Positions 33,016 to 41,674 of a DNA stretch of 64,000 bases are shown here, in pieces. Within the stretch, counting starts at the first letter, position 1. Each line of letters begins with the position of its first letter. This DNA is from an uncultured Latescibacterota bacterium (GTDB lineage: Bacteria > Latescibacterota > UBA2968 > UBA8231). Under the pieces are notes generated by a model, which worked only from the letters and a program-made list of their open reading frames with translations, ran no database searches and was not told the origin of the DNA. The stretch covers positions 3,994,599-4,058,598 of the forward strand of contig OX638377.1 in NCBI GenBank assembly GCA_951813615.1. The letters run 5' to 3'. Position numbers and translations under genes: made by a program.

Positions 33016-34893
33016 ATGAAAAACACCCTCCCCCTGCTCTGCGTCTTCGCGCTGACAGTGGGCGGCTGCGCGGGTCTGCGAGGCCATAAAGCACCCGCTG
33101 AGCCGCCGGGCCCCGACCAAGCCATGCAATACTTCATCAAGGCCAAGGTCTTTGAAGCCCAACACAACTACCTCGGCGCGATAGTCGCCCTGCGCAGCGC
33201 AACCGACCTCGACCCGACTTCGCCCACCCTCTACGCCCGCCTCGCATACAACTACCAACGCATCGACGATCCCCACATGGCTGCCCACTTTGCGCACAAG
33301 GGCTTGGCATTGGACGGTAGTCAGGTGGGGTTGCGCCGCCTGCTGATTCGAATCTTGGAGCGCGAAGGCGACCGCAAGGGTGCCATCGCCCACATCGAAG
33401 AGTTGCTGCGCTACGAGCCAGACAATTGGCCGCTCTACCGCCACTTGGCCTATCTCTACTTTGAATCGGGCCAGGCCGAGCGAATTGTCCCGCTCTTCAA
33501 AGAGGTCCTCGACCACGAGCAAGTGCCAGCGGCAGTCGAGGTAGACATAGCCAGCATCTTTTCTCGCATCGACCAGCAAGAAGAGGCCGAGCGCCTCTAT
33601 CGCCGGGTGCTCGCGGTCGATCCCACAGTCGAGGACGCCTGGCTGGGTTTAGCCGAGCTAAAGCTGGCGCAGGGGCACCGCCACGAGGCCATCGCCATCT
33701 ACCGAGAGGCCGCCGGCCATCTGCCCGACAGCAGCGTCCCCTACCACTTGGCGCGGCTAATGGTCACTGAGCACGACCTAGAGGAAATCCTCGCCGAAGA
33801 AGATGCCGAGGTGCTCTACCACTTGGGAACGGCCCTGTCTGAGGCCGGCAAGTACGACCAAGCGACCTTGATCTTTAAGCGCATCATCGAGATGCAACCC
33901 CAAACGGTCGAGCAGTGGACTGACCTAGCGCGCTACTATATCTATTTGGAGGATTACGACTCTGCCACCGCGGTCCTCAGTCAAGCGGCAGAGGCCATGC
34001 CCGACAGCAGCGAGATTTACCTGTACTGGGGGACGGCCTTAGAGAGCACCGAGCGCTACGACGAGGCCATCGCCGTGTACCAGCGCGGCCTTGAGTACCT
34101 GCCCGACGCGGTTGAGCTGTATCTGTATTGGGGACTCGCGCTAGAGCAACAAGACGCTTGGGCCGCGGCCATTGGCGTCTATCGCCAAGCACTCGCCGCA
34201 TCCCCGGGCGAAGCCGCGCTGCACGTGCGGTGGGGCATCAGCTTGGGACGGCAGGGGCAGTGGGAAGACGCGCTGGTCCAATACGAAACAGCGGCCTCGC
34301 TCGACTCCGCGTACAGTCCGACCTTTTTGTACTGGGGCATCGCCCTAGAGGAACTCGAGCGCTGGGAAGCGGCGCTTGAAAAGCTGAATCAGGCCGTTGT
34401 ACTCGCAAACGACAAGAGCCGCGTGCTCTTTTACCTCGGCTCCTGCTATGAGCAGGCCTCGCGCAAACTGGACCGCGACGAGTATTTCGACCGGGCGATA
34501 GAGACCTTCCAACGCCTATTGGAGATTGAGCCAAACGATGCGTACGCGCTCAACTACCTCGGCTACATGTACGCGGACAAGGGCATCCGGCTAACAGAGG
34601 CGGTCGAGCTCTTGGAAAAGGCGATCGCGCTCGAGCCGAACAACAGCGCATTCCTCGACAGCATCGGCTGGGCCTATTTCCGCCTCGGCGAGCTAGCACA
34701 AGCCGAACAATACCTGCAACAAGCCTTGGAATATATGGACGAGGTCGATCCCGAGGAGCAGGCCGTGATCTTCGACCACGCCGGCGACATCGCCAGTTCC
34801 CTCGGCAAAGCGGACGAAGCGCGCACGCATTGGCAGAAGGTGCTGGAACTCGCGCCGGACAACGAAGAAGTCCAGCGCAAGCTGCTGCCATGA
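33016..34893 (+). CDS. TPR-repeat lipoprotein
   Basis: 625 residues. ATG 33016 follows GGGGAG and opens a lipoprotein signal (LPLLCVFALTVGGC, lipobox VGGC). The mature chain is a long array of tetratricopeptide repeats (about 14-15 units of 34 residues), for example YNYQRIDDPHMAAHFAHKGL, LYLYWGLALEQQDAWAAAIG and YALNYLGYMYADKGIRLTEA, with a conserved W/Y-G-x-A-L motif in the middle units. It overlaps the next gene by ATGA, so the two lipoproteins are probably made together and may form an envelope assembly or cell-surface polymer complex. No enzymatic domain is visible. Confidence 0.88.
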   Translation: MKNTLPLLCVFALTVGGCAGLRGHKAPAEPPGPDQAMQYFIKAKVFEAQHNYLGAIVALRSATDLDPTSPTLYARLAYNYQRIDDPHMAAHFAHKGLALDGSQVGLRRLLIRILEREGDRKGAIAHIEELLRYEPDNWPLYRHLAYLYFESGQAERIVPLFKEVLDHEQVPAAVEVDIASIFSRIDQQEEAERLYRRVLAVDPTVEDAWLGLAELKLAQGHRHEAIAIYREAAGHLPDSSVPYHLARLMVTEHDLEEILAEEDAEVLYHLGTALSEAGKYDQATLIFKRIIEMQPQTVEQWTDLARYYIYLEDYDSATAVLSQAAEAMPDSSEIYLYWGTALESTERYDEAIAVYQRGLEYLPDAVELYLYWGLALEQQDAWAAAIGVYRQALAASPGEAALHVRWGISLGRQGQWEDALVQYETAASLDSAYSPTFLYWGIALEELERWEAALEKLNQAVVLANDKSRVLFYLGSCYEQASRKLDRDEYFDRAIETFQRLLEIEPNDAYALNYLGYMYADKGIRLTEAVELLEKAIALEPNNSAFLDSIGWAYFRLGELAQAEQYLQQALEYMDEVDPEEQAVIFDHAGDIASSLGKADEARTHWQKVLELAPDNEEVQRKLLP

Positions 34894-35660
34894 TACATAC
34901 CTCGCGCTCGGGGCACCCCCGAAATTTCCACACAGTTTCTAAGTGGTTCGCGCTCTGCGCTCTAATGCTAGCTTGCGCGCCGCCGCTAGTGGTGCGTGAG
35001 GGTTGGGATGCAGACCGTGGACCGGCTGCCTTACTCGCTGCCTCGACGTCCCTCGCCCAGTTCGAGGACCTGACGGCAGAAGCGGCCATTGAGCTGCGGC
35101 GCGGCGAGCTGCGAGATCGGGGAACGGCCCTCGTGCAGTTAATCAATCCAGATCTCTTCCGCGTCGAAGTGCGCGGCCCCTTTTTCACCCACATTTTTAC
35201 AGCCTTGCTCGAAGGTGACAGCCTGACTGTGTACAGCCGGGGCATGGATCAGCCCGTAAAGGGGACGATGCGCGGCCGACTGCTAACCACGCTGACCGGA
35301 CTGGATTTCGGGTCATGCGATCTGCGCTACGCCTTGCTCGGCCTCGTCGAGCCGGGTCCCATAGTCGAGCCGATCGAATATCCACACGTCGGCCAAGCAG
35401 TCGTCGCGCTCGCAGGAGGGCGGCGGGCATGGCTGGACTTGCGCCGGGGCTTGGTGCTGCGCGAGAGCATCCCGCTGTCCGAGGGCGATGTCCTGCTTCG
35501 CGAGCTAAGAGAATACCGCCAGCTAGACGCCTTGTATCTACCGCGCCGAGTGGAAATACGCCAAGCCGATATCTCGTTGGTGTTGGTTTACAAACGGTAT
35601 GCCTTCAACAGCGGGCTGGCCGTCGAAGACCTGCAACAGGGGTTACCGCAAGTGCCGTGA
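34890..35660 (+). CDS. Outer-membrane lipoprotein, DUF4292/LolB-like fold
   Basis: 256 residues starting at the ATG that overlaps the previous stop (ATGA). The signal ends LCALMLACAPP, a lipobox. The mature part shows a run of antiparallel strands (FEDLTAEAAIELRRGELRDRGTALVQLINPDLFRVEVRGP, FTALLEGDSLTVYSR) as in LolB/LolA-like beta sheets and DUF4292 proteins, which carry hydrophobic ligands or lipoproteins. In other bacteria DUF4292 proteins also follow TPR lipoproteins. The fold suggests handling of a lipid or lipoprotein; this is inference. Confidence 0.68.
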   Translation: MIHTSRSGHPRNFHTVSKWFALCALMLACAPPLVVREGWDADRGPAALLAASTSLAQFEDLTAEAAIELRRGELRDRGTALVQLINPDLFRVEVRGPFFTHIFTALLEGDSLTVYSRGMDQPVKGTMRGRLLTTLTGLDFGSCDLRYALLGLVEPGPIVEPIEYPHVGQAVVALAGGRRAWLDLRRGLVLRESIPLSEGDVLLRELREYRQLDALYLPRRVEIRQADISLVLVYKRYAFNSGLAVEDLQQGLPQVP

Positions 35661-35745
35661 AGAGGCCACATCGTTTGACAGTTTTAGGCCCCCATGCGTA
35701 CTTAGAAGAGAGTATTTCAATAATACATTTTGGGGAGGAAATTCT

Positions 35746-36882
35746 ATGAGCAAACTCAAAGTAGGCATGATCGGCGGCGGCGGTCCCGATTCCTTTTTCG
35801 GCATGGTCCACAACCGCGCCATCGCACTCGACGCCAGCCGCGAATTAGTCGCCGGCGCACTGCGCTCCAGCCCAGAGGCGGCGCTGCGCGCGGCCGACGA
35901 CTACGGCATCGAGGGTTATCCCACCTATCAGGCGCTGTTAGAGGCGGTGCAAAGCGGCGAGCAAGCCCTCGATTACGTTACCATTGTCACGCCCAACTTC
36001 GCCCACTACGAACCGGCCAAAGCCTTTTTGCAGGCCGGCATCCCAGTGCTCTGCGAAAAGCCCATCACCATGACAGTGGCCGAAGCCGAAGACTTGGCGC
36101 AAATCATCGCGCGCGAACAGGTGCCCTTTGTACTGGCTCATACCTACACGGGCCATCCCATGATGATGCTGGCCAAGGAAATGATCCAGAGCGGCGAAAT
36201 CGGCCAAGTCCGCAAGGTGGTTTCTTGGTACAATCAGGGCTGGCTGGCCACGGCATTGGAACAGACCGGTCAGCAGCAGGCGTCGTGGCGCACCGACCCC
36301 GAGCGCACGGGCATCTCCAATTGCGGCGGTGACATTGGCACGCACGCCTTTATCGCCGCAACTTGGGTGACCGGGCTGGCCGTTGAGCGGGTCTCGGCGC
36401 GGCTCAACACTTTTGTCGAAGGTCGCGTACTCGACGACGACTTCAATGTGATCGGCGAACTGGAAAACGGCGGCACCGCGCTGATCACGGCCACGCAGAT
36501 CGCGGTTGGCTACCGCAACGACAACGGCTTTCGCGTCTTCGGCACCACAGGCTCTATCGAATGGCATCAGGAGCGGGCCGAATGCCTGCTGGTGCGCCAC
36601 GGCGATGGCCGCGACATTACCTACTGGATTGGCGCTGAATTCGACCTGCCCGTGTCGGTTGCCTCGTATTTGCGAGTCCCCTCGGGGCACCACGAAGACT
36701 TCTTCCCAGCCCTCGCCAACCTCCACACCACCATCGAGCGGCTCATCCGCACGCGCCGTGGCGAACAGGATGTGCCCGCGGCCTTTCCGCATCCGGGCGT
36801 GGGAGAGGGCCTAGCGGGCATGAAATTCGTCACAGCCGCAGTAGAATCCTCCAAGAACAGCGGTGCGTGGACGCAGGTTTAG
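35746..36882 (+). CDS. Gfo/Idh/MocA-family NAD(P)-dependent oxidoreductase
   Basis: 378 residues. ATG 35746 follows GGGGAGGAAATT. The N-terminal Rossmann domain has KVGMIGGGGPDSFFGMVHNRAIAL, the pattern VTIVTPNFAHYEPAKAFLQAGIPVLCEKPITM carries the catalytic Lys in EKP, and the C-terminal domain has the conserved GGDIGTHAFIAATWVTGL and strands of the dimer sheet. The family oxidises or reduces sugars and inositols at ring hydroxyls. It is probably transcribed separately from the lipoprotein pair. Substrate unknown; the sugar-phosphate isomerase-like gene at 41675 is 5 kb away and not in the same unit. Confidence 0.92.
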   Translation: MSKLKVGMIGGGGPDSFFGMVHNRAIALDASRELVAGALRSSPEAALRAADDYGIEGYPTYQALLEAVQSGEQALDYVTIVTPNFAHYEPAKAFLQAGIPVLCEKPITMTVAEAEDLAQIIAREQVPFVLAHTYTGHPMMMLAKEMIQSGEIGQVRKVVSWYNQGWLATALEQTGQQQASWRTDPERTGISNCGGDIGTHAFIAATWVTGLAVERVSARLNTFVEGRVLDDDFNVIGELENGGTALITATQIAVGYRNDNGFRVFGTTGSIEWHQERAECLLVRHGDGRDITYWIGAEFDLPVSVASYLRVPSGHHEDFFPALANLHTTIERLIRTRRGEQDVPAAFPHPGVGEGLAGMKFVTAAVESSKNSGAWTQV

Positions 36883-36966
36883 TGAGGCGTCACTCCTTGA
36901 AACTATGTAGGCTCTTGTGAGTCTTCATGGATAGGAACCCACAAACCTTTTCAAGGAGGATTTGCC

Positions 36967-38907
36967 ATGAAGCTTCTCTACGTGGCCTGCATTGGGGCCG
37001 TCTTGTTCGCCGCCTGTGCAGACCGAGATCCCCTGTCATCCACCGCAGACACATCTATCGCAGCAGGCAAGCCGACGGTCTCTTCTGATCCGGTCGCGGG
37101 CTTGCCTGAACCGCGCGTGCCAGCGCAATTCACCGTGCGGATCGAAAACATCGGCACCGTCCTCGCGCCAGGCGCATGGGTCGCCCAGCGCGGCGGTACG
37201 CCCTTCTTCATCGACGGCCAGCCCGATCGCGGCGCGGGACTCGAAGCACTCGCCGAAGACGGCAATCCCGCTGAACTAGCCGCGAGCCTCCACCCCAACA
37301 GCGGGGTTTTCACCACGCCGATAGGGGCCGACGGTCCCGGACCGCTGACGCCGGGCAATGCCTATGAATTCACCTTCGTCGCCCGTCCCGGCGACCGACT
37401 GTCTTTCGCTACCATGTACGTGCAATCCAACGACCTGTTCTTGGCACCCGGCGACACCGGCATTGCCCTATTCGCCGCCGACGGCCTGCCCATAAGCGGC
37501 GACATCACTGATCAGATCGACCTGTGGGATGCTGGTACGGAAGTCAACGAGGAGCCGGGCGTGGGCGCGAATCAAGCGCCGCGTCAGGCTGGCGCCAACA
37601 CCGGCGCGGACGAAGGAGGTACGGTGCGCTTAGTAGACGATGGATTCACCTATCCGGCCGTGGCCGATATCGTGCGCGTCACCGTCACCTCCGTAGGCGG
37701 TGCGTTCATAGAAGCAGGTGAGGACACAGGCGATGGCGACGTCCACGTCGCCATAACAGCAACTGATGTCGTCGATCGAGAGACGTTAGAGGCATTTGTC
37801 TTGCGAGCCAAGGAGATGTTGGAAGCTCTCACCGCAGAAGAGATCTTGGCGTCTCTTGAGACCTTCCGTTCCGAAGGCGAGTGGAAAAGCGGCTCGATCT
37901 ATCTGTTCGTCTCCGATCTGGAAGGCAATATGATCTTTCACGGGGCTGATCCAAGTCTCGAAGGCCAAAACCTGTTCGATATCGAAGACTTCAATGGGGT
38001 CAAGGTCACCCAAGAACTCCTCGCGCAGGTGGCCAATGGCGGCGGTTTTGTCGACTACCTGTGGGATGATCCGATCATAGAAGGCGACGAAGACCGCAGT
38101 TCGCCGAAGGTGGGCTACGCCGCTCCGCTCAGTATATTAGGGCAGGATCTCGCCATCGGGTCAGGCTTTTATCCGAACACAGTCGGCATGGACGGAGACG
38201 GTGATACTGACGATGACAGCGATACCGATGCCGACGGCGATGGCGACGATAGTTTTGAGGGGACCATCACTTCCGCGCGGACCCTCTCTGACGGTCCGGC
38301 TGCTGGCTCGGCTGAACCGCGCGTACCAGCGCAATTCACCGTGCGGATCGAAAACATCGGCACCGTCCTCGCGCCAGGCGCATGGGTCACCCAGCGCGGC
38401 GGTACGCCCATCTTCATCGACGGCCAGCCCGACCACGGCGCGGGACTCGAAGCACTCGCCGAGGACGGCAATCCGGCAGGGCTAGCTGCGAACCTACCGA
38501 GAAACAGCGGCGTCTTCACCACGCCGGTAGGGGCCGACGGCCCCGGACCGCTAACACCGGGCAACGCCTACGAGTTCACCTTAGTCGCTCGTCCCGGCGA
38601 CCGGCTGTCTTTCGCCACCATGTACGTGCAATCCAACGACCTGTTCTTGGCACCCGGCGACACCGGCATCAACCTGTTCGTCGACGGACAGCCCATCAGC
38701 GGCGACGTCACCGATCAGATCGACCTGTGGGACGCCGGTACGGAAGTCAACGAGGAGCCGGGCGTGGGCGCGAATCAAGCGCCGCGTCAGGCTGCTGCCA
38801 ACACCGGCGCGGACGAAGGAGGCGCGGTGCGCTTAGTGGACGATGGGTTCACCTATCCGGCCGTGGCCGACATCGTGCGCATCACCATCTTCTCCTCTGG
38901 TGGCTGA
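36967..38907 (+). CDS. Lipoprotein with Spondin_N - Cache-like - Asp-rich linker - Spondin_N layout
   Basis: 646 residues. Signal ends AVLFAAC, a lipobox; AAGGAGG lies upstream. Residues about 48-245 and about 450-646 are two Spondin_N-type domains (FTVRIENIGTVLAPGAWV, GNAYEF, RPGDRLSFATMYVQSNDLFL) that match each other at about 89% by eye. Between them is a Cache-like sensor domain (about 255-395: LKGS-type helix EAFVLRAKEMLEALTAEEI, SIYLFVSDLEGNMIFHGA, GGGFVDYLWDDP, AAPLSILGQDLAIGSGFY) and an Asp/Gly linker DGDGDTDDDSDTDADGDGDD that resembles calcium-binding thrombospondin-type-3 repeats. Known Spondin_N domains bind extracellular matrix in animals; in bacteria they are surface domains of unclear role. 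The second copy arose by recent duplication (see repeats). Confidence 0.82.
   Translation: MKLLYVACIGAVLFAACADRDPLSSTADTSIAAGKPTVSSDPVAGLPEPRVPAQFTVRIENIGTVLAPGAWVAQRGGTPFFIDGQPDRGAGLEALAEDGNPAELAASLHPNSGVFTTPIGADGPGPLTPGNAYEFTFVARPGDRLSFATMYVQSNDLFLAPGDTGIALFAADGLPISGDITDQIDLWDAGTEVNEEPGVGANQAPRQAGANTGADEGGTVRLVDDGFTYPAVADIVRVTVTSVGGAFIEAGEDTGDGDVHVAITATDVVDRETLEAFVLRAKEMLEALTAEEILASLETFRSEGEWKSGSIYLFVSDLEGNMIFHGADPSLEGQNLFDIEDFNGVKVTQELLAQVANGGGFVDYLWDDPIIEGDEDRSSPKVGYAAPLSILGQDLAIGSGFYPNTVGMDGDGDTDDDSDTDADGDGDDSFEGTITSARTLSDGPAAGSAEPRVPAQFTVRIENIGTVLAPGAWVTQRGGTPIFIDGQPDHGAGLEALAEDGNPAGLAANLPRNSGVFTTPVGADGPGPLTPGNAYEFTLVARPGDRLSFATMYVQSNDLFLAPGDTGINLFVDGQPISGDVTDQIDLWDAGTEVNEEPGVGANQAPRQAAANTGADEGGAVRLVDDGFTYPAVADIVRITIFSSGG
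37108..37701 (+). repeat. Spondin_N coding repeat, copy 1
   Basis: About 594 bases nearly identical to 38314-38904 in the same gene and the same frame; the copies differ by scattered substitutions and one codon (AADGLP against VDGQP). Confidence 0.9.
38314..38904 (+). repeat. Spondin_N coding repeat, copy 2
   Basis: Second copy of the segment at 37108-37701, offset 1206 bases, ending at the gene's stop. The copy lacks the beta-strand extension that joins copy 1 to the Cache-like domain. Confidence 0.9.
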
Positions 38908-38948
38908 GAGGACGCAGTGCCAGCGGCATAGGCACTGTTAAACATGCA

Positions 38949-38989
38949 AAGCGGCGGTAATGGGCAAGCCCGTTACCGCCGCTTGTTTT
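38949..38989. terminator. Bidirectional terminator between convergent genes
   Basis: Stem of about 16 bp: AAGCGGCGGTAA pairs with TTACCGCCGCTT and GGG with CCC above it, loop CAAG, followed by GTTTTG on the plus strand and AAA-rich sequence on the other. It lies between the Spondin gene (stop 38907) and the convergent dppB gene (stop 39018). Confidence 0.85.
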
Positions 38990-39017
38990 GGTAGGGCGAC
39001 CCCTTCAACAGGCACAC

Positions 39018-40028
39018 CTATTCCTCGTCGTAGCGTATCCGTGGATCCAGCCAAGCGTAGAGTATGTCGGCGATGAGGTTGGCCAGCACGAAGATCGTCG
39101 CCAGCAGCAAAACCCCACCCTGCACGGCGCGGAAGTCGCGCGCTTGCACTGCTAAAAAAAGCCAGCGTCCGACCCCGGGCCAAGCGAATATAGTCTCCGT
39201 GATGACCGCGCCCCCGAGCAGATAGCCGAATTGGAGGGCAATGACCGTAAGCGTGGGTATAAAGGCATTTTTTAGAGCGTGGCGCACAATCACCACTCGC
39301 TGCCCTAGGCCCTTGGCCCACGCCGTGCGAATGTAGTCTTCGCCGAGAACGTCGAGCAAGCTGGCGCGGGTCATGCGCGCAATGACGGCCATGGGAATGG
39401 TGCCCAAAGTCAGCGCCGGCAGGAAGAGGTGCCACAGCACGTCGCCGCAGGCCGCGAAATCGCCCTGCGCGAGAGTGTCGATTATGTAGAAATAGGTGAT
39501 CGGCTCAAAGTAAATATGCGTACTCAAGCGGCCGGACACCGGAAAGAGCGGCACGTAAAAGGCCAACAGCAACACCAGCATTAGGGCCAGCCAAAATACG
39601 GGAATGGAAATGCCGGCCGTGGCCAAGATCATGCTGAGCAGATCGGCGGTCTTACCCCGCCGCACCGCAGCCCACAGTCCAGCCGAAATGCCAACAGTCA
39701 TGGCCAGCAGCATACTGGCCACAGTTAGCTCGCAGGTGGCCGGGAAGCGCTGGATGAGTTCAGTGGTAATTTTCTCGTGGGTGCGAATCGAACGGCCTAG
39801 GTCACCGCTCAGCAGGCCGACGAAGAAGCGGTAAAACTGCACGTGAAAGGGCTGGTCGAGGCCCATGGTTGCGCGCAGCTCGGCCAAGCTCTCGGCATTG
39901 GCGCGCTCCCCGAGCATGACTTGGGCCGGGTCGCCCGGCACCAAGTAGAGCATCAGAAAAACTAACAGCGAAATCCCCGCCAGCGTCGGCAAAAGCGCGA
40001 TGAGCCGCCGGAGGATGAAGCGGTGCAT
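39018..40028 (-). CDS. dppB: ABC transporter permease, DppB/OppB type
   Basis: 336 residues. It starts FILRRLIALLPTLAGISLLVFLMLYLVPGDPAQ, the family N-terminus, has the EAA loop with GLGQRVVIVRHALKNAFIPTLTVI and the end YLLGGAVITETIFAWPGVGRWLFLAVQARD. It lies 3 bases downstream of the binding-protein gene, so both are translated together. With DppC at 32151 it could make the channel of a peptide, opine or nickel importer. No ATPase gene is in the window. Confidence 0.94.
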   Translation of the reverse strand: MHRFILRRLIALLPTLAGISLLVFLMLYLVPGDPAQVMLGERANAESLAELRATMGLDQPFHVQFYRFFVGLLSGDLGRSIRTHEKITTELIQRFPATCELTVASMLLAMTVGISAGLWAAVRRGKTADLLSMILATAGISIPVFWLALMLVLLLAFYVPLFPVSGRLSTHIYFEPITYFYIIDTLAQGDFAACGDVLWHLFLPALTLGTIPMAVIARMTRASLLDVLGEDYIRTAWAKGLGQRVVIVRHALKNAFIPTLTVIALQFGYLLGGAVITETIFAWPGVGRWLFLAVQARDFRAVQGGVLLLATIFVLANLIADILYAWLDPRIRYDEE

Positions 40029-40031
40029 TGC

Positions 40032-41645
40032 TCAGGGTGCTAGCGCGGTGCTGTGGAACCACTTGCTGCCGGTGGGATGCAGCTTGAAGCCGGTGACGCG
40101 GCGCTGAAAAACCACCGTCTGCGTCGCGTGTACTAGCGGCACCCAAGGCGCGTCGCGGTGGACGATTTCCTGCGCCCGGGCGTAGAGCCGCGTGCGCTCG
40201 TCGCGATCGGTTGAGCGACGAGCCGCGACGAGCGCGTCGTGTAGCTCGCCACTGCGGTAGAAGGAAATATTCTGCGCGGGCTTGATGGCCGCGGTGGAGT
40301 CGAGCAGCACGTAGAGGAAGTTGTCTGGGTCGCCATTGTCGCCGGTCCAGCCCAACAAGGCCATCTGGTGCTGGCCGTCGAACACCTTGTCCAAGTACGT
40401 CCCCCATTCCCAAGACACAATGCGGGCGCGGACGCCCACCTTTTCCAAGTCGGCCTGAATCGCCTCGGCGATCTTGGTGGGCTGTGGCATATAGGGGCGC
40501 GGCACCGGCATGGCCCACAGCTCGATCTCAAAGCCGTCGGCATAACCAGCTTCTGCTAGCAAAGCCCGCGCTTTAGCCGGATCATAGCCATAGCCCGCAA
40601 TGGTGTCGTTGTAGCTCCACAGGGTCGGCGGGATGGGGTTTTTGGCCGGCATGGCCAAGCCTTGGTAGAAATTATCCACCAGGGCCTGTTTATCCACGGC
40701 GTGGTTTATGGCTCGGCGCACCCTTATATCGTCGAAGGGCTTCTTGTCCATGTTCATGGCCAAGTAGCCGATATTCATGCCCGCCTGCGTCAAGAGCTGG
40801 AGGTTGGGATCGGCGCGGATCGGCTCAATGTACTCGGGACTGAGGTTGTCAAAGCCGTGAATCGTGCCCTGTGAAAGCTCCAAGAAGCGCACCGAGCCTT
40901 CCTGAATAGGCTTGAAAATTAGGCGGTCAAGTTGCGGCTTTGGCCCCCAATAATCGGGATTGCGCTCCAAGACGATGCGCTCGTCTTTGCGCCATTCGAC
41001 CAAGCGGAAAGGGCCGGTGCCGACCGGGTTTTTGAAGTAATCGCTCCCGTGACGGGCCACCGCAGTGGGACTGACGGCCGCACAGAAGTTCATCGCTAGG
41101 TTCGCCAGGAAGGGGGCATGAGGCTCTTTGAGGCGAATGACAAAGGTCGAATCGTCTGGGGCTTCTAGCGCGGCGATAATATCGTCCATGCCCATGGCCT
41201 GCCAGTACTTGTATGAACCGGCGACCTTGTGGAAGGGATGGTCTTTGTCAAACTGCCGCTCGAGCGAAAACAGCATGGCCTCCGCGTTAAAGGGAGTGCC
41301 GTCGTGGAAGCGAACCCCCGTGCGCAAGTGGAAGGTCCAAGTGAGCTGATCGTCCGCGATGTCCCAAGAATGCGCGAGCTGCGGCACCACGGCCGTGCTC
41401 TCGCTGTCGTAGGTCACCAAGGTCTCGTAGATGTTGTCGCAGACCTTAAACGATTCGCCGTCGTTTTCAATCCCCGGATCTAGCCCGATCGAATCCGAGC
41501 CACGACCAAAAACCAACGTCTGCTGTGCGCGCTCATCTTGGCCGCAAGCGACGAGCAGGGCAACAACTATAGCAATCCTGAACAATTGAACAATTCGAGA
41601 TGCGGATCGCCTTGTTTCTACTATTCTACGTCCATCTGCGTCCAT
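40032..41645 (-). CDS. dppA: ABC transporter substrate-binding lipoprotein, DppA/OppA family
   Basis: 537 residues from ATG 41645; a TTG at 41672 would add nine residues directly after the previous stop. The hydrophobic stretch FRIAIVVALLVACG ends in a lipobox. Body is SBP_bac_5: LVFGRGSDSIGLDPGIENDGESFKVCDNIYETLVTY, TWTFHLRTGVRFHDGTPFNAEAMLFSLERQ, HAPFLANLAMNFCAAVSPTAV and PVGTGPFRLVEW are the standard signature segments. The N-terminal codons are built partly of a tandem GTCCATCTGC repeat (41631-41650 on the plus strand), an odd start. It belongs to the operon driven from 42703-42732 with the isomerase gene. Confidence 0.9.
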   Translation of the reverse strand: MDADGRRIVETRRSASRIVQLFRIAIVVALLVACGQDERAQQTLVFGRGSDSIGLDPGIENDGESFKVCDNIYETLVTYDSESTAVVPQLAHSWDIADDQLTWTFHLRTGVRFHDGTPFNAEAMLFSLERQFDKDHPFHKVAGSYKYWQAMGMDDIIAALEAPDDSTFVIRLKEPHAPFLANLAMNFCAAVSPTAVARHGSDYFKNPVGTGPFRLVEWRKDERIVLERNPDYWGPKPQLDRLIFKPIQEGSVRFLELSQGTIHGFDNLSPEYIEPIRADPNLQLLTQAGMNIGYLAMNMDKKPFDDIRVRRAINHAVDKQALVDNFYQGLAMPAKNPIPPTLWSYNDTIAGYGYDPAKARALLAEAGYADGFEIELWAMPVPRPYMPQPTKIAEAIQADLEKVGVRARIVSWEWGTYLDKVFDGQHQMALLGWTGDNGDPDNFLYVLLDSTAAIKPAQNISFYRSGELHDALVAARRSTDRDERTRLYARAQEIVHRDAPWVPLVHATQTVVFQRRVTGFKLHPTGSKWFHSTALAP

Positions 41646-41650
41646 CTGCG
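41631..41650. repeat. Tandem 10-bp repeat at the dppA start
   Basis: GTCCATCTGC occurs twice in a row and is followed by GGATC; read on the minus strand it gives GCAGATGGAC repeated, resembling the short dispersed repeats common in large environmental genomes. An adjacent 8-bp GAACAATT tandem (41581-41596) is nearby. Its presence makes the N-terminus of the binding protein uncertain. Confidence 0.6.
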
Positions 41651-41674
41651 GATCATCTTGAAAACGTTGCAACG

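Noticed and set aside
38938..39435. 165-codon minus-strand frame near the terminator
   Set aside because: It runs through the terminator hairpin and overlaps the conserved dppB C-terminus in another frame.
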